Positions 16,629-26,620 of a DNA stretch of 64,000 nucleotides are shown here, piece after piece. The notes under the pieces were generated by a model. That model was not told the origin of the DNA. It saw only the letters and a list, made by a program, of their open reading frames with translations, and did no database searches. Source of the stretch: Pseudomonadota bacterium (GTDB lineage Bacteria > Pseudomonadota > Gammaproteobacteria > Burkholderiales > Burkholderiaceae_C); contig JAEWIF010000026.1 of the NCBI GenBank assembly GCA_023387335.1, forward strand, positions 422,590 through 486,589. The letters run 5' to 3'. The position numbers and the translations under genes were made by a program. Positions within the stretch are counted from its first letter, which is position 1. Each line of letters opens with the position of its first letter.

Positions 16629-17983
16629 ACGCGGCGAGCGAATGGATCACCAGGAGCGTGGCGCTGCTGCGCCCCAACGGCGAGGCCAGGCCGGCCAAGG
16701 CCGCCGAGCCGCGCGCGGCCCGGCCCACCGGCGAGCGCCTGCGCGCCACGCTGCGCCGCGGGCCGGAGGCGCTGTCGCCGCGGGCGATGCGCCGCGCCCT
16801 GGCCGAACTGCAGGCGGTGGTCGATCCGCGGGTGAGCGAGGTCGAGGGCGCGCGCCTGGCCCACGCCTTCATGCAGTGGTACCAGCAGGCCACGCAGGAG
16901 GAGCGCCACGACGTCTGGCTGCTGATGAGCGACCAGTTCGCGCCCGACGGCGACAAGGTGCGCGCCGCGCGCGACCACTACGAGTCGGCGCTCGGCACGC
17001 CCGAGGAGGCCCACGCCGAGATCCGCCTGCGCCGCGCCTTCACCTCGCCGCGCACGCGCCTCCTGCAGCGCTTCGCGGGCACGCCCGACGGCATCCGGTT
17101 CCTGGTGGGCCTGCGCGCCGACCTGCTGCCGCACCTGAAGTCCGACCGCCGCCTGCTGCCGCTGGACGCGGAGCTCGAAGGCCTGCTCTCCACCTGGTTC
17201 GACGTCGCCTTCCTGGAGCTGCGGCGCATCAGCTGGGACTCGCCGGCCTCGCTGGTGGAAAAGCTGATCCAGTACGAGGCGGTGCACGACATCCGCAGCT
17301 GGGCCGACGTGAAGAACCGGCTGGACAGCGATCGCCGCTGCTACGGCTTCTTCCATCCGCGCATGCCGGACGAGCCGCTGATCTTCGTGGAGGTGGCGCT
17401 GATGGACAGCATCGCCGAGAGCATCACGCCGCTGCTCGACGAGGCCGGTCCGGAAGCCGACCTGGCGCGCGCGACCACCGCGATCTTCTATTCGATCAGC
17501 AACACGCAGCCGGGCCTGAGGGGCGTGAGCTTCGGCGATTCGCTGATCAAGCACGTCGTGGAAACGCTCAAGGCCGAATTCCCGCGGCTGAAGACGTTCG
17601 TGACCCTCTCGCCGATCCCCGGCCTGCGGCAGTGGATGTCGAAGAACGCGCCGCCCGAACTGATGGCGCAGCTGGACGACCCGTTGGCGCTGCCGCCCAA
17701 GTCCGGCGCGCGCGCGCAATTGCTCGCGCACGCCGCGCGCTACCTCGGGCGCGAGATGGACAACGGCAAGCCCTGCGATCCGGTGGCGCGCTTCCACCTG
17801 GGCAACGGCGCGCGGGTGGAGCGGCTCAACTGGGCGGCCGATCCTTCGCCCAAGGGCGTCAAGCAGTCGTTCGGGCTGATGGTGAACTACCTCTACGACA
17901 TCAAGCGGCTGGACAAGCACCGCGCGATGCTCGCGCAGGGACAAATCCCGATTTCAGGCGCCATCGAAGACCTGTACGGTTGA
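16625..17983 (+). CDS. matA: Malonyl-CoA decarboxylase
   Basis: Enzyme that decarboxylates malonyl-CoA to acetyl-CoA. The 452-residue protein has the N-terminal helical domain (about 60-160) and the GNAT-like catalytic domain (about 165-450). The motifs IQYEAVHDIRSWADVKNRL, CYGFFHPRMPDEPLIFVEVAL and FVTLSPIPGLRQWM, with the catalytic Ser in the last, are typical. It is coupled to matR by ATGA. Together with MatB it turns malonate into acetyl-CoA. Confidence 0.92.
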   Translation: MNAASEWITRSVALLRPNGEARPAKAAEPRAARPTGERLRATLRRGPEALSPRAMRRALAELQAVVDPRVSEVEGARLAHAFMQWYQQATQEERHDVWLLMSDQFAPDGDKVRAARDHYESALGTPEEAHAEIRLRRAFTSPRTRLLQRFAGTPDGIRFLVGLRADLLPHLKSDRRLLPLDAELEGLLSTWFDVAFLELRRISWDSPASLVEKLIQYEAVHDIRSWADVKNRLDSDRRCYGFFHPRMPDEPLIFVEVALMDSIAESITPLLDEAGPEADLARATTAIFYSISNTQPGLRGVSFGDSLIKHVVETLKAEFPRLKTFVTLSPIPGLRQWMSKNAPPELMAQLDDPLALPPKSGARAQLLAHAARYLGREMDNGKPCDPVARFHLGNGARVERLNWAADPSPKGVKQSFGLMVNYLYDIKRLDKHRAMLAQGQIPISGAIEDLYG

Positions 17984-18019
17984 GTGTTCGCTTCGAACGA
18001 CAAGCAAGGAGACAAGCAA

Positions 18020-19006
18020 ATGAAGGCATTCGAATTACAGCGCCGCGACGTCCTGCGCGCGGCCGCGGCCGCGGCGGTCTGCTCCCCCGTGTTCGCGCAG
18101 GGCAACGGCTGGCCCACCAAGCCCGTCACGGTGGTGGTGCCGTTCCCCGCCGGCGGCGGCACCGACGCTTTCGCGCGCCCGCTCGCCGCGCAGTTCGCCA
18201 AGCAGACCGGCAAGCAGCTGGTCATCGACAACAAGGGCGGCGCCGGCGGCACGCTGGGCGCCACCATCGCATCCAAGCTCGCGCCGGACGGCTACAACCT
18301 GTTCATGGGCGCGGTGCACCACACCATCGCGCCGTCCATCTATCCCCGGCTCGACTACGACCTGCAGAAGGACTTCATCCCCATCACGCTGCTCGCGCGC
18401 GTGCCGCAGGTGGTGGTGGTCAATCCCAAGCGCATCGACGCGCCGGATTTCAAGACCTTCCTGAACATGGTCAAGAGCAACCCGGGACGCTACAACTACG
18501 CGTCGGCGGGCAACGGCACCTCGCACCACCTGGCGGGCGAGCTGTTCAAGATCCAGACCAAGACGTTCATCACGCACATCCCGTACCGCGGCGCCGGCCC
18601 CGCGCTGCAGGACCTGATCACCGGCAGCGCCGACCTGATGTTCGACGGCCTGGGCTCCTCGGCCGGCCACATCAAGGGCGGCCGCATCCGCGCGCTGATG
18701 GTGGCGGGCAGCAAGCGCAACCCCGCGCTGCCCGACGTGCCCTGCGCCGCCGAAGTCGGCCTGCCCGACTACACCGTCACCACCTGGTACGGCCTGTGGG
18801 CGCCCAAGGGCACGCCGGCCGACATCGTCACGCGCATCTCCGATGAAGCCCGCAAGGCCGTCCAGAGCGACGAGCTCAAGGCCGTGTGGGCCAACCAGGG
18901 TGCCGAGTTCCCCAACCTGTCGCCGCAGCAGTTCGGCGCCTTCATCGGCGACGAGATCAAGCGCTGGGGCCAGGTCGTCAAGACCGCCGGCGTGAAGGCC
19001 GACTGA
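18020..19006 (+). CDS. Bug-family (TctC-like) periplasmic binding protein, probably malonate
   Basis: A 328-residue exported binding protein of the tripartite tricarboxylate transporter type. The N-terminus LQRRDVLRAAAAAAVCSPVFAQ has twin arginines and a hydrophobic stretch. Typical Bug text follows: PVTVVVPFPAGGGTDAFARPLA, VIDNKGGAGGTLG, SAGNGTSHHLAGELF and HIPYRGAGPALQDLITG. An AAGGAG stands 9 bases before the ATG. It lies between matA and matB, where other malonate operons carry a MatC carrier, so malonate is the likely ligand. No TctA or TctB membrane gene is present in the window. Confidence 0.88.
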   Translation: MKAFELQRRDVLRAAAAAAVCSPVFAQGNGWPTKPVTVVVPFPAGGGTDAFARPLAAQFAKQTGKQLVIDNKGGAGGTLGATIASKLAPDGYNLFMGAVHHTIAPSIYPRLDYDLQKDFIPITLLARVPQVVVVNPKRIDAPDFKTFLNMVKSNPGRYNYASAGNGTSHHLAGELFKIQTKTFITHIPYRGAGPALQDLITGSADLMFDGLGSSAGHIKGGRIRALMVAGSKRNPALPDVPCAAEVGLPDYTVTTWYGLWAPKGTPADIVTRISDEARKAVQSDELKAVWANQGAEFPNLSPQQFGAFIGDEIKRWGQVVKTAGVKAD

Positions 19007-19027
19007 CCCGCCGCGCGCCCGGCGCAG

Positions 19028-19065
19028 GCCCGGCGGCCGGGTCCGGCCGGCCGGGCGATCTTTTT
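19028..19065 (+). terminator. GC-rich stem-loop with T5 run between Bug gene and matB
   Basis: Bases 19028-19056 fold into a 12-bp stem (GCCCGGC plus GGCCG pairing with CGGCC and GCCGGGC, one bulged G, four-base loop), and TTTTT follows at 19061-19065. It ends only two bases before the matB ATG. It may act as a partial terminator or attenuator within the operon. Confidence 0.6.
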
Positions 19066-19067
19066 CG

Positions 19068-20606
<1,539 letters not shown>

Positions 20607-20644
20607 AGCTCCGGCGAAGGGATGGCCGGGCTAGACTCGCCCGG

Positions 20645-22861
20645 ATGTCAGCGCTGCCATGGCCGAAGTCTCCCGCGAGCATCCGCGCGCGACTGGTCCT
20701 GCTCGTGCTGGCGGTCTGGGTGCCGGCCGCCATCGGCCTGGCGCTGCAGACGCGTGACGCGTACCGCAACCAGGAGCAGGGCGCGCGCGAGGGCCTGCGG
20801 CAACTGGCCCTGGCGCTGAACTTCGCGGTGGAGTCCGAGCTGGACCGCCGCCAGGTGCTGGCCCAGGCGCTCGCCTCTTCGCCCTTGCTGAAGGCCCGCG
20901 ACATCGCCGGCTTCGATCGCCAGGCGCGGCTGGCCGTGCAGGGCACCGGCCTGAACGCGATGCTGGTGGACCGCACGCACCAGCACCTGTTCACCGGACG
21001 GCCCCGGCGCGATGCGGCGTTCCGCGGCCCCGACGCGTTCTTCTCGGAGTCGGGGTCCGGCGTGGTCTTCGTGGAGCAGGGCCCGGTCTCGCGGCGGCCC
21101 AGCATCGGCCTCTTCGTGCCCGAAGCGGGCACGACCTCGCCCCGCTACAACGTGGGCGTCACCTTCCCGCCGACGGAGCTGCAGGCCCTGCTGACGCGCC
21201 AGCGCATCCCCGAGGGCGGGGTGGCGTCCGTGATCGACGGCCGCCAGCGCGTGATGGCCCGCAGCCGCGATCCGGAACGGTGGATCGGCGTGCGCGCCAG
21301 CCATTCGCAACTGCTCGAGATGGCCCACCGGGGCGACAGCGGATTCATCAGTACCTCCACGCTGGACGGCGTGTCCTCGCTGACCTTCCTCGCGCCGCCC
21401 AACCGCTACGGCTGGGCCGCGGTGATCGCCATGCCGCAGTCGACGCTGATGGGCGCCGCCGGGCGCCTGGCCGCGCAGGCGGTGGCGGTGTCGGCCGTGC
21501 TGCTGGCCATCGGCCTGCTGGTGGCGCTGTGGGTCGCGCGGCGCATCAGCCGGCCGGTGCGGCAACTGGAGCGCGCGGGCGAGGAGTTGCTGGCCGGCCG
21601 GGTGCCGGAGCCGCTGCGCACGGGCCTGTCGGAGATCGACCGCGTGGGCGCGGTGCTGCACGACGCCGGCGTGCGGTCGCGCGAGTCCGAGCGGCTGCTG
21701 GAATCGCGCGTGCAGCAAGCCGTCACCGATGCACGCGAGGCCGAGGCGCGCCTGTTCGAGGCGCGCAAGCACGAGGCGATCGGGCGCCTGACCGGCGGCG
21801 TGGCGCACGACTTCAACAACCTGCTGCAGACCATGTCGATGGGCATGGAGGTCGTGCAGCGGTCGGTGCCGGAGGGCCGCCATGCCAAGCCGCTGCAGGC
21901 CGCGCTGGCCGCATGCGGCAAGGCCGCGAGCCTGGTGCGGCAGATGCTCGCCTTCGGCCGCGCGCAGCCGCTGCGGCCGCAGGCCGTCGACCTGGCCGAC
22001 CTGCTGCTGCAAAGCCGCGAGCTGACGGGCAAGGCGCTGGGCGAGCGCATCCGGCTGGTCGCCGACCTCGAGCCTGCGCTGCCGGCCGTGCTGGCCGACC
22101 CCACCCAGCTGGAGCTCGCGCTGCTCAACCTGGTGTTCAACGCCCGCGACGCGATGCCGGGCGGCGGCACGGTCACGGTGAAGGCGCGGCCGGCGAACGG
22201 CCAGGAGGCCCGGCTCGAGGACGCGGCCTTCGTGCGCGTCGACGTGCAGGACGACGGCCAGGGGATGGACGCCGAGACGCTGGCCCGCGTGTTCGAGCCG
22301 TACTTCACCACCAAGCCGGTCGGCAAGGGCACGGGCCTGGGCCTGCCGCAGGTGCAGGCCTTCGCGCGCCAGTCCGGCGGCGAGGTGAGCATCGCCAGCA
22401 CGCCGGGGCAGGGCACCTGCGTCACGCTGTTCCTGCCGGTGGCGCAAGGTCCGGCGGACGTGGCGCGCGCCGTCGCCGCCTCGCCCCATGCGGTGCGGCG
22501 CAGCCTGCGCGTGCTGATGGTGGAGGATGACGTGCTGGTCGCCTCGGTCGTGCCCGCGGCGCTGGAGCGCGAGGGGCATCGCGTCACGCTGTGCCGCACC
22601 GCCGACGAGGCCCGCGCGCTGCTGGCGCAGGGGCTCGCGGCCGACGTGCTGTTCACCGACGTGGTGATGCCCGGCTCGATGACCGGCCTGGAGCTGGTGC
22701 AGTGGTGCACGGAGAACCGCCCCGAGCTGCCGGCCCTGGTGGCCACCGGCTACTCGGCGCGCGCGCCGCAAGGCATCTGGAAGCTGCTGCGCAAACCGTA
22801 TTCGATGGAAGACCTGCTCACGGCGCTGGACGTCGCCGTGGTGCAGCAGGAGACGGCCTGA
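20645..22861 (+). CDS. Hybrid sensor histidine kinase/response regulator
   Basis: A 738-residue membrane sensor. One membrane segment near residues 14-33, an extracytoplasmic sensing region to about 275, a second segment (about 278-298), HAMP (about 299-350), the phosphoacceptor box GGVAHDFNNLLQ (His near 390), a HATPase with N-box NLVFNARDAMPGGG and GTGLGLPQVQ, then a receiver domain (about 622-735; MVEDD acid pocket, Asp in LFTDVVMPG, Lys in LRKPY). No DNA-binding output domain is present, so it must pass phosphate on. TAGACT (20632-20637) is 7 bases before the ATG, a possible leaderless promoter. Confidence 0.9.
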   Translation: MSALPWPKSPASIRARLVLLVLAVWVPAAIGLALQTRDAYRNQEQGAREGLRQLALALNFAVESELDRRQVLAQALASSPLLKARDIAGFDRQARLAVQGTGLNAMLVDRTHQHLFTGRPRRDAAFRGPDAFFSESGSGVVFVEQGPVSRRPSIGLFVPEAGTTSPRYNVGVTFPPTELQALLTRQRIPEGGVASVIDGRQRVMARSRDPERWIGVRASHSQLLEMAHRGDSGFISTSTLDGVSSLTFLAPPNRYGWAAVIAMPQSTLMGAAGRLAAQAVAVSAVLLAIGLLVALWVARRISRPVRQLERAGEELLAGRVPEPLRTGLSEIDRVGAVLHDAGVRSRESERLLESRVQQAVTDAREAEARLFEARKHEAIGRLTGGVAHDFNNLLQTMSMGMEVVQRSVPEGRHAKPLQAALAACGKAASLVRQMLAFGRAQPLRPQAVDLADLLLQSRELTGKALGERIRLVADLEPALPAVLADPTQLELALLNLVFNARDAMPGGGTVTVKARPANGQEARLEDAAFVRVDVQDDGQGMDAETLARVFEPYFTTKPVGKGTGLGLPQVQAFARQSGGEVSIASTPGQGTCVTLFLPVAQGPADVARAVAASPHAVRRSLRVLMVEDDVLVASVVPAALEREGHRVTLCRTADEARALLAQGLAADVLFTDVVMPGSMTGLELVQWCTENRPELPALVATGYSARAPQGIWKLLRKPYSMEDLLTALDVAVVQQETA

Positions 22862-23080
22862 TCAACCCGAGGCTTGCACCAGGGCCCTGACCGGGGCGCT
22901 GGACGCCAGCTCGCGCAACGCGCGCCAGGTCTCCGACGACACCAGCTGCTCGGTCTGTTCGACCGGATGCACCACGCGGCCTTCGTCGCGCGTCGCGTAC
23001 CAGCCGGCCGCGAACAGGCCGCGGGCCTCGGGGTTCAGTTCCGGGCTCGGGGGCGATTCGGGGGGCCGAAGGGTGTCCAT
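22862..23080 (-). CDS. Small hypothetical protein
   Basis: A 72-residue open frame starting MDTLRPPESPPSPELNPEARGLFAAGWY with an acidic, proline-rich N-terminus and a helical C-terminus. It fills the gap behind the kinase gene, with its stop one base from the kinase stop. Coding-like third-position GC suggests it is real, but I recognise no family and see no strong ribosome site. Confidence 0.4.
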   Translation of the reverse strand: MDTLRPPESPPSPELNPEARGLFAAGWYATRDEGRVVHPVEQTEQLVSSETWRALRELASSAPVRALVQASG

Positions 23081-23187
23081 GCGAGGAACTTAGCTTGCGC
23101 CTTGCGGCCGGATGCCAGTTGCCGTGCTGAGCCGGTGTCGGCGCAGTCCCACAAGGAGACCAGCGTGCGCCTACTTGCGGAGGACAA

Positions 23188-23640
23188 ATGGAAATGGGCA
23201 AATCTCCCACTCTTCCATTGGCTGAGCTGCACATCTTGCGCTTGTACACGCCTGCCTCCGAACCCGTCCGCGATCATGGCGTGGACATGCCCATCCTCCT
23301 GCAAGCCCCCCGAGCCGAACTGACCACGCTGCTCGATGCGTACGCGCGCGAGTTCGAGTGGTATGCCTTCTGCCTGATCTGCGGCCACCTGCCGGAGCGC
23401 GGCCAGCAGTCGCTGCAGGAGCTCTACCAGGCCCAGGCCCGCTGGCGCGGCAGCCGCATGCAGGAGCTCTATCCGCTGGTGTGCGCGCACTGGGACGTGG
23501 TGCACCTCGCGCACCAGATGGCGGACGCGCGCAGCGAACTGCAGCGCAAGCCGCTCGACCTGATGCTGAGGAACGCCAAGGTGCGTCATCGCGCCGCGAT
23601 GCGGGCGCTGCGCGAGACCTGGGGCGTGGTGCCGGCTTAA
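23188..23640 (+). CDS. Hypothetical protein
   Basis: A 150-residue soluble, mostly helical protein. Tryptophans and a CLICGHLPERGQQSLQELYQAQ segment are the most distinctive parts; the two cysteines are only three apart but no second pair completes a zinc site. GGAGG lies 5 bases before the ATG at 23188, supporting that start. Its TAA overlaps the stop of the convergent DsbA-like gene. I do not recognise a family. Confidence 0.5.
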   Translation: MEMGKSPTLPLAELHILRLYTPASEPVRDHGVDMPILLQAPRAELTTLLDAYAREFEWYAFCLICGHLPERGQQSLQELYQAQARWRGSRMQELYPLVCAHWDVVHLAHQMADARSELQRKPLDLMLRNAKVRHRAAMRALRETWGVVPA

Positions 23641-24290
23641 GCGGCCTGCGCGGCGATCTGCCGCAGCGCCTGCTCGAACACCTCCGGCGGCTGCCCGCCC
23701 TGGATGAGGTGGCGATCGTTGACGATCACGGACGGCACGGCGTGGATGCCGTGCTGCTGGTAGAACCCTTCCTGCTCGCGCACCTCGCGCGCGAAGCTGC
23801 CTGACGACAGCACTTCCTGTGCGGCCGCGCGGTCCAGGCCCGCGGCTTCCACCGCGTCCAGCAGCACCTGGGCGTCCGAGACGTTGCGCGCGTCGGTGAA
23901 GTACGCGCCCAGCAGCGACTTCTTCAGCGCGAGCTGCGCCTGCGGCGACTGCCCGCCGGCCCAGTGCAGCAGCCGGTGCGCGTCGAAGGTGTTCCACACG
24001 CGACCCCGGCCGGCCTTGCGGAACTCGAAGCCGAGCGCCTCGCCGCGCTGCCGGATCGACTCCCAGTTGGCCGCTTGCTGCTCGGGGGTGGAGCCGTACT
24101 TCTGCGCGAGGTGTTCGCCGATGTCCTGGCCTTCGGGCCCCATCTGCGGATTGAGCTCGAAAGGCTGGAAATGCACCTCGGTGGGCACCTCGTCGCCGAG
24201 CTGCCGGATGGCCTGCTGCAGCGAGGCCAGGCCGACGGCGCACCAGGGACAGGCCACGTCGGAGACGAAATCGATCTTGAGCGGAGTCAT
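23637..24290 (-). CDS. DsbA/FrnE-family thioredoxin-fold oxidoreductase
   Basis: A 217-residue cytosolic DsbA-like protein without a signal peptide. The redox motif CPWC lies at about residues 14-17 (FVSDVACPWCAVGL), and the cis-proline segment is HAVPSVIVNDRHLIQGGQPPEVFEQAL near the C-terminus. Members of the FrnE/2-hydroxychromene-2-carboxylate isomerase-like group act as cytosolic disulfide oxidoreductases or glutathione-dependent isomerases. ATG at 24290 is the only good start. Confidence 0.88.
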   Translation of the reverse strand: MTPLKIDFVSDVACPWCAVGLASLQQAIRQLGDEVPTEVHFQPFELNPQMGPEGQDIGEHLAQKYGSTPEQQAANWESIRQRGEALGFEFRKAGRGRVWNTFDAHRLLHWAGGQSPQAQLALKKSLLGAYFTDARNVSDAQVLLDAVEAAGLDRAAAQEVLSSGSFAREVREQEGFYQQHGIHAVPSVIVNDRHLIQGGQPPEVFEQALRQIAAQAA

Positions 24291-24355
24291 TTCCGGATCG
24301 TAGGCTGCGCGGCGAGTCCTTGCGCCGGGCATGCCTTTGGCCGGGCTGGCGGCGG

Positions 24356-24970
24356 CTAGCGGTCCGACACCGCCAGCTTCGCGCCCAGGCCCGCGAAGGC
24401 CGCCGCGAAGCCGTAACGCAGCCAGCGCTGAACGCGGGCCGAGCCGATCACCTTCCTGCGGAACGCGTGCGCGGCGAAGCCGTACACCACGAACACCGCG
24501 AAGGTCATCAGCATGAAGACCGCGCTGAGCACCAGCAGCTGCGCGAGCGGGCGGCCGGCGGCCGGATCGACGAACTGCGGCAGGAAGGCCAGGAAGAAGA
24601 GCGTGAGCTTGGGATTGAGGATGTTCAGCAGGAAGGCCTTCGCCACCAGGCCGATCGCGGAGGCGCGCGGCGCGTCGCCGTCCACCGCGAAGGCCGAACG
24701 GTCGCGCCAGGTCGCCACCGCCACGTAGAGCAGGTAGGCCACGCCAGCGTACTTGAGCAGCTGGAAGGCGAGGGCGCTGGTGTGCATCACCGCCGCCAGT
24801 CCGAGCACCGTGGCCAGCAGGTGCGGCACGATGCCCGCCGTGCAGCCCAGCGCCGCATACACGCTGGCGGCGCGCCCTTGCACCAGGCCGGTGGACACGG
24901 TGTAGAGCACGCCGGTGCCGGGGACCAGCACGACGATCAGCGATGTGACCAGGAACTCGGGGGTGATCAT
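24356..24970 (-). CDS. LysE/RhtB-family amino-acid exporter
   Basis: A 204-residue inner-membrane protein with six hydrophobic segments. The family text VPGTGVLYTVSTGLVQGRAASVYAALGCTAGI near the N-terminus and FLLNILNPKLTLFFLAFLPQFVDP in the middle is typical of LysE-type translocators that export amino acids or related metabolites. It follows the two VOC genes closely in the same direction. Substrate unknown. Confidence 0.88.
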   Translation of the reverse strand: MITPEFLVTSLIVVLVPGTGVLYTVSTGLVQGRAASVYAALGCTAGIVPHLLATVLGLAAVMHTSALAFQLLKYAGVAYLLYVAVATWRDRSAFAVDGDAPRASAIGLVAKAFLLNILNPKLTLFFLAFLPQFVDPAAGRPLAQLLVLSAVFMLMTFAVFVVYGFAAHAFRRKVIGSARVQRWLRYGFAAAFAGLGAKLAVSDR

Positions 24971-24982
24971 GCGGCGGCCTCC

Positions 24983-25381
24983 TCAGGCGCTTTTCGGTTG
25001 GCGGGCGTAGCTCACGGTGAGCGCTTCCCAGACGTGGCCGTCCGGTTCGCCCCAGTACACGATGCGGCCGCCGTGGTCGGTGTTGATGCGGCCGTCCATG
25101 GGGCCGTGCGGCGTGCCGCGAAACGGCAGGTTGGCGGCCCGCAGGCGGGACACGATGCCGTCGAACTCGGCCTCCGACACGCGGAAGGCGTAGTGGTGCA
25201 CCGGCATCTCGCCGCCGTCCCACTGGTCGAAGTCCAGCGTCAGGCCGTCGCTCGCGTACACGGGCGAGAACGGGCCGACGCCGCTGTCCGACCACGGCAC
25301 GTCGAGGATGCGCGCCAGCAGCTGCGCCGAGGCGTTGCGGTCGCGCGCGGGGACGATCAGGTGATCGAGCTCGATGGTCAC
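24983..25381 (-). CDS. VOC-superfamily protein
   Basis: A 132-residue vicinal-oxygen-chelate protein. It begins MTIELDHLIVPARD and contains two beta-alpha-beta-beta-beta halves, with likely metal ligands His7, HHYAFRVSE and WEALTVSY. The GTG at 25381 overlaps the stop of the upstream VOC gene as GTGA. This group includes ring-cleavage dioxygenases, glyoxalases and resistance proteins; no specific reaction can be assigned. Confidence 0.75.
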   Translation of the reverse strand: MTIELDHLIVPARDRNASAQLLARILDVPWSDSGVGPFSPVYASDGLTLDFDQWDGGEMPVHHYAFRVSEAEFDGIVSRLRAANLPFRGTPHGPMDGRINTDHGGRIVYWGEPDGHVWEALTVSYARQPKSA

Positions 25382-25815
25382 GGCGCCGTGCCTTCTTCCG
25401 GCGGGAGCATGTCGGGGTTCCACGCGACTTCCCACAGGTGCCCGGCCGGGTCCTGGAAGTAGCCCGCGTAGCCGCCCCAGAAGGTCTTGACCGCGGGCTT
25501 GGTGATCGTGGCCCCGGCGTGCTTCGCCTTGGCCATCACCTCGTCGACCTCCTCGGACGAGCGCACGTTGTGCGCCAGCGCGAACTCCGTGCTGCTGTGC
25601 GGCCCGACCGGCAGCCCGGTGTCGTGCGCCAGGCTCGCGCGCGGCCACAGCGCGAGCCGCAGCCCGCCGTCCAGCTCGAAGAACGCCACCGCGCCATGCT
25701 CGAACTGCTCGCCCACGATCCCCTCGGTCTTCCAGCCGAGGCCGTCGCGGTAGAACGCGACCGCGCGGGGGAGGTCGTCGACGCCGAGGGTGAGGAGGGT
25801 GATGCGGGGCTTCAT
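25378..25815 (-). CDS. Glyoxalase-like VOC protein
   Basis: A 145-residue VOC protein (KPRITLLTLGVDDLPRAVAFYRDGLGWKTEG at the start; GGYAGYFQDPAGHLWEVAWNP near the end). The pattern matches the bleomycin-resistance/glyoxalase group, although the first metal-ligand position is a Thr-Leu-Gly stretch rather than a clear His. It heads a coupled VOC-VOC unit with the LysE exporter downstream. Confidence 0.78.
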   Translation of the reverse strand: MKPRITLLTLGVDDLPRAVAFYRDGLGWKTEGIVGEQFEHGAVAFFELDGGLRLALWPRASLAHDTGLPVGPHSSTEFALAHNVRSSEEVDEVMAKAKHAGATITKPAVKTFWGGYAGYFQDPAGHLWEVAWNPDMLPPEEGTAP

Positions 25816-25882
25816 CGTGTCATGGTACGACCGCGTGTCGGCACGGGCTACCGGGCGAGTCCCCGGGTGTAGACTGAACCGC

Positions 25883-26107
25883 ATGAACGCGCGCGTTGAC
25901 CACCTGCTCGACGAAGTGCTTCGGCTGCCGGCCGAGGAGCGTTCCGCGCTTGCCGTCGCTCTTCTCGACAGCCTGGAGTCGTCGGACGACGCTGCCTTGA
26001 ACGAGGCATGGCGTTCTGAGATCAAGCGACGACACGATGAATTGCGTTCAGGCGCGGTTCGCGCCGAGCCTTGGAGCCAGGTCAGGCAGCGCCTCGGCTC
26101 CTTGTGA
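25883..26107 (+). CDS. Addiction-module antitoxin
   Basis: A 74-residue acidic helical protein: MNARVDHLLDEVLRLPAEERSALAVALLDSLE followed by EAWRSEIKRRHDELRSGAV. This is the short TIGR02574-type antitoxin pattern that pairs with RelE/ParE toxins. TAGACT (25870-25875) stands 7 bases before the ATG and there is no Shine-Dalgarno sequence, which suggests a leaderless transcript. The stop overlaps the toxin's GTG. Confidence 0.82.
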   Translation: MNARVDHLLDEVLRLPAEERSALAVALLDSLESSDDAALNEAWRSEIKRRHDELRSGAVRAEPWSQVRQRLGSL

Positions 26108-26397
26108 GCGGCTTCGAGGTCTTCGTCCTTCCCGAGGCGGAAGCGGAAGCAAGGGAGGCATTCCTCTGGTATTTCGAGCGAAGTCCGCTGGCGGCGGACG
26201 CCTTCAGGACCGAGCTGTTCCGGGCTGTCGATGGCCGGGTTTCCACGGCTGCCGATTGGCCCAGCGAGGGCGACGGCACGCGGCGCTACCACCTCCAGCA
26301 CTTCCCCTACACCCTCGTGTACGAAATCCAGGGAGCCGCTGCATCCGTCCTGGCCATCGCGCACCAGAGGCGCCGGCCGCGCTACTGGCAGACCTGA
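26104..26397 (+). CDS. RelE/ParE-family toxin
   Basis: A 97-residue toxin of the ParE/RelE fold: VFVLPEAEAEAREAFLWYFERSPLAADAF, then YHLQHFPYTLVYEIQGAAASVLAIAHQRRRPRYW, whose last segment is the family's typical C-terminal strand. The GTG at 26104 overlaps the antitoxin stop as GTGA, so toxin translation depends on the antitoxin. Its end overlaps the DUF167 gene on the other strand by 16 bases. Whether it attacks gyrase or mRNA cannot be told. Confidence 0.82.
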   Translation: MSGFEVFVLPEAEAEAREAFLWYFERSPLAADAFRTELFRAVDGRVSTAADWPSEGDGTRRYHLQHFPYTLVYEIQGAAASVLAIAHQRRRPRYWQT

Positions 26398-26612
26398 ACC
26401 AGCTTCATCCGCCCCGAAGCGCCGCTTCGGATCGTCACTGCCGACTTCGGGCAGCCGAAGTGTTCGGCGACCAGGGCGATGAGCTCCTGGTTGGCCTTGC
26501 CGTCCACGGGTGGGGATTTCAGCTGGGCTTGCCAGGTGCCGTCTTCGGCTTGCGCGAGGCTGCTCGTGCGCGCGTTCGGCTTGACCTTGACCTGGAGGAC
26601 CTGCCGGGCCAT
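26382..26612 (-). CDS. DUF167 (YggU-family) protein
   Basis: A 76-residue protein with the clear DUF167 pattern: LQVKVKPNARTSSL, LKSPPVDGKANQELIALVAEHFGCPKSAVTIRSGASGRMKLVQV. Function is unknown. It begins 8 bases after the stop of the TrpE-like gene and so probably ends that operon. Its 3' end overlaps the toxin gene on the other strand. Confidence 0.88.
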   Translation of the reverse strand: MARQVLQVKVKPNARTSSLAQAEDGTWQAQLKSPPVDGKANQELIALVAEHFGCPKSAVTIRSGASGRMKLVQVCQ

Positions 26613-26620
26613 GGCCGTTT

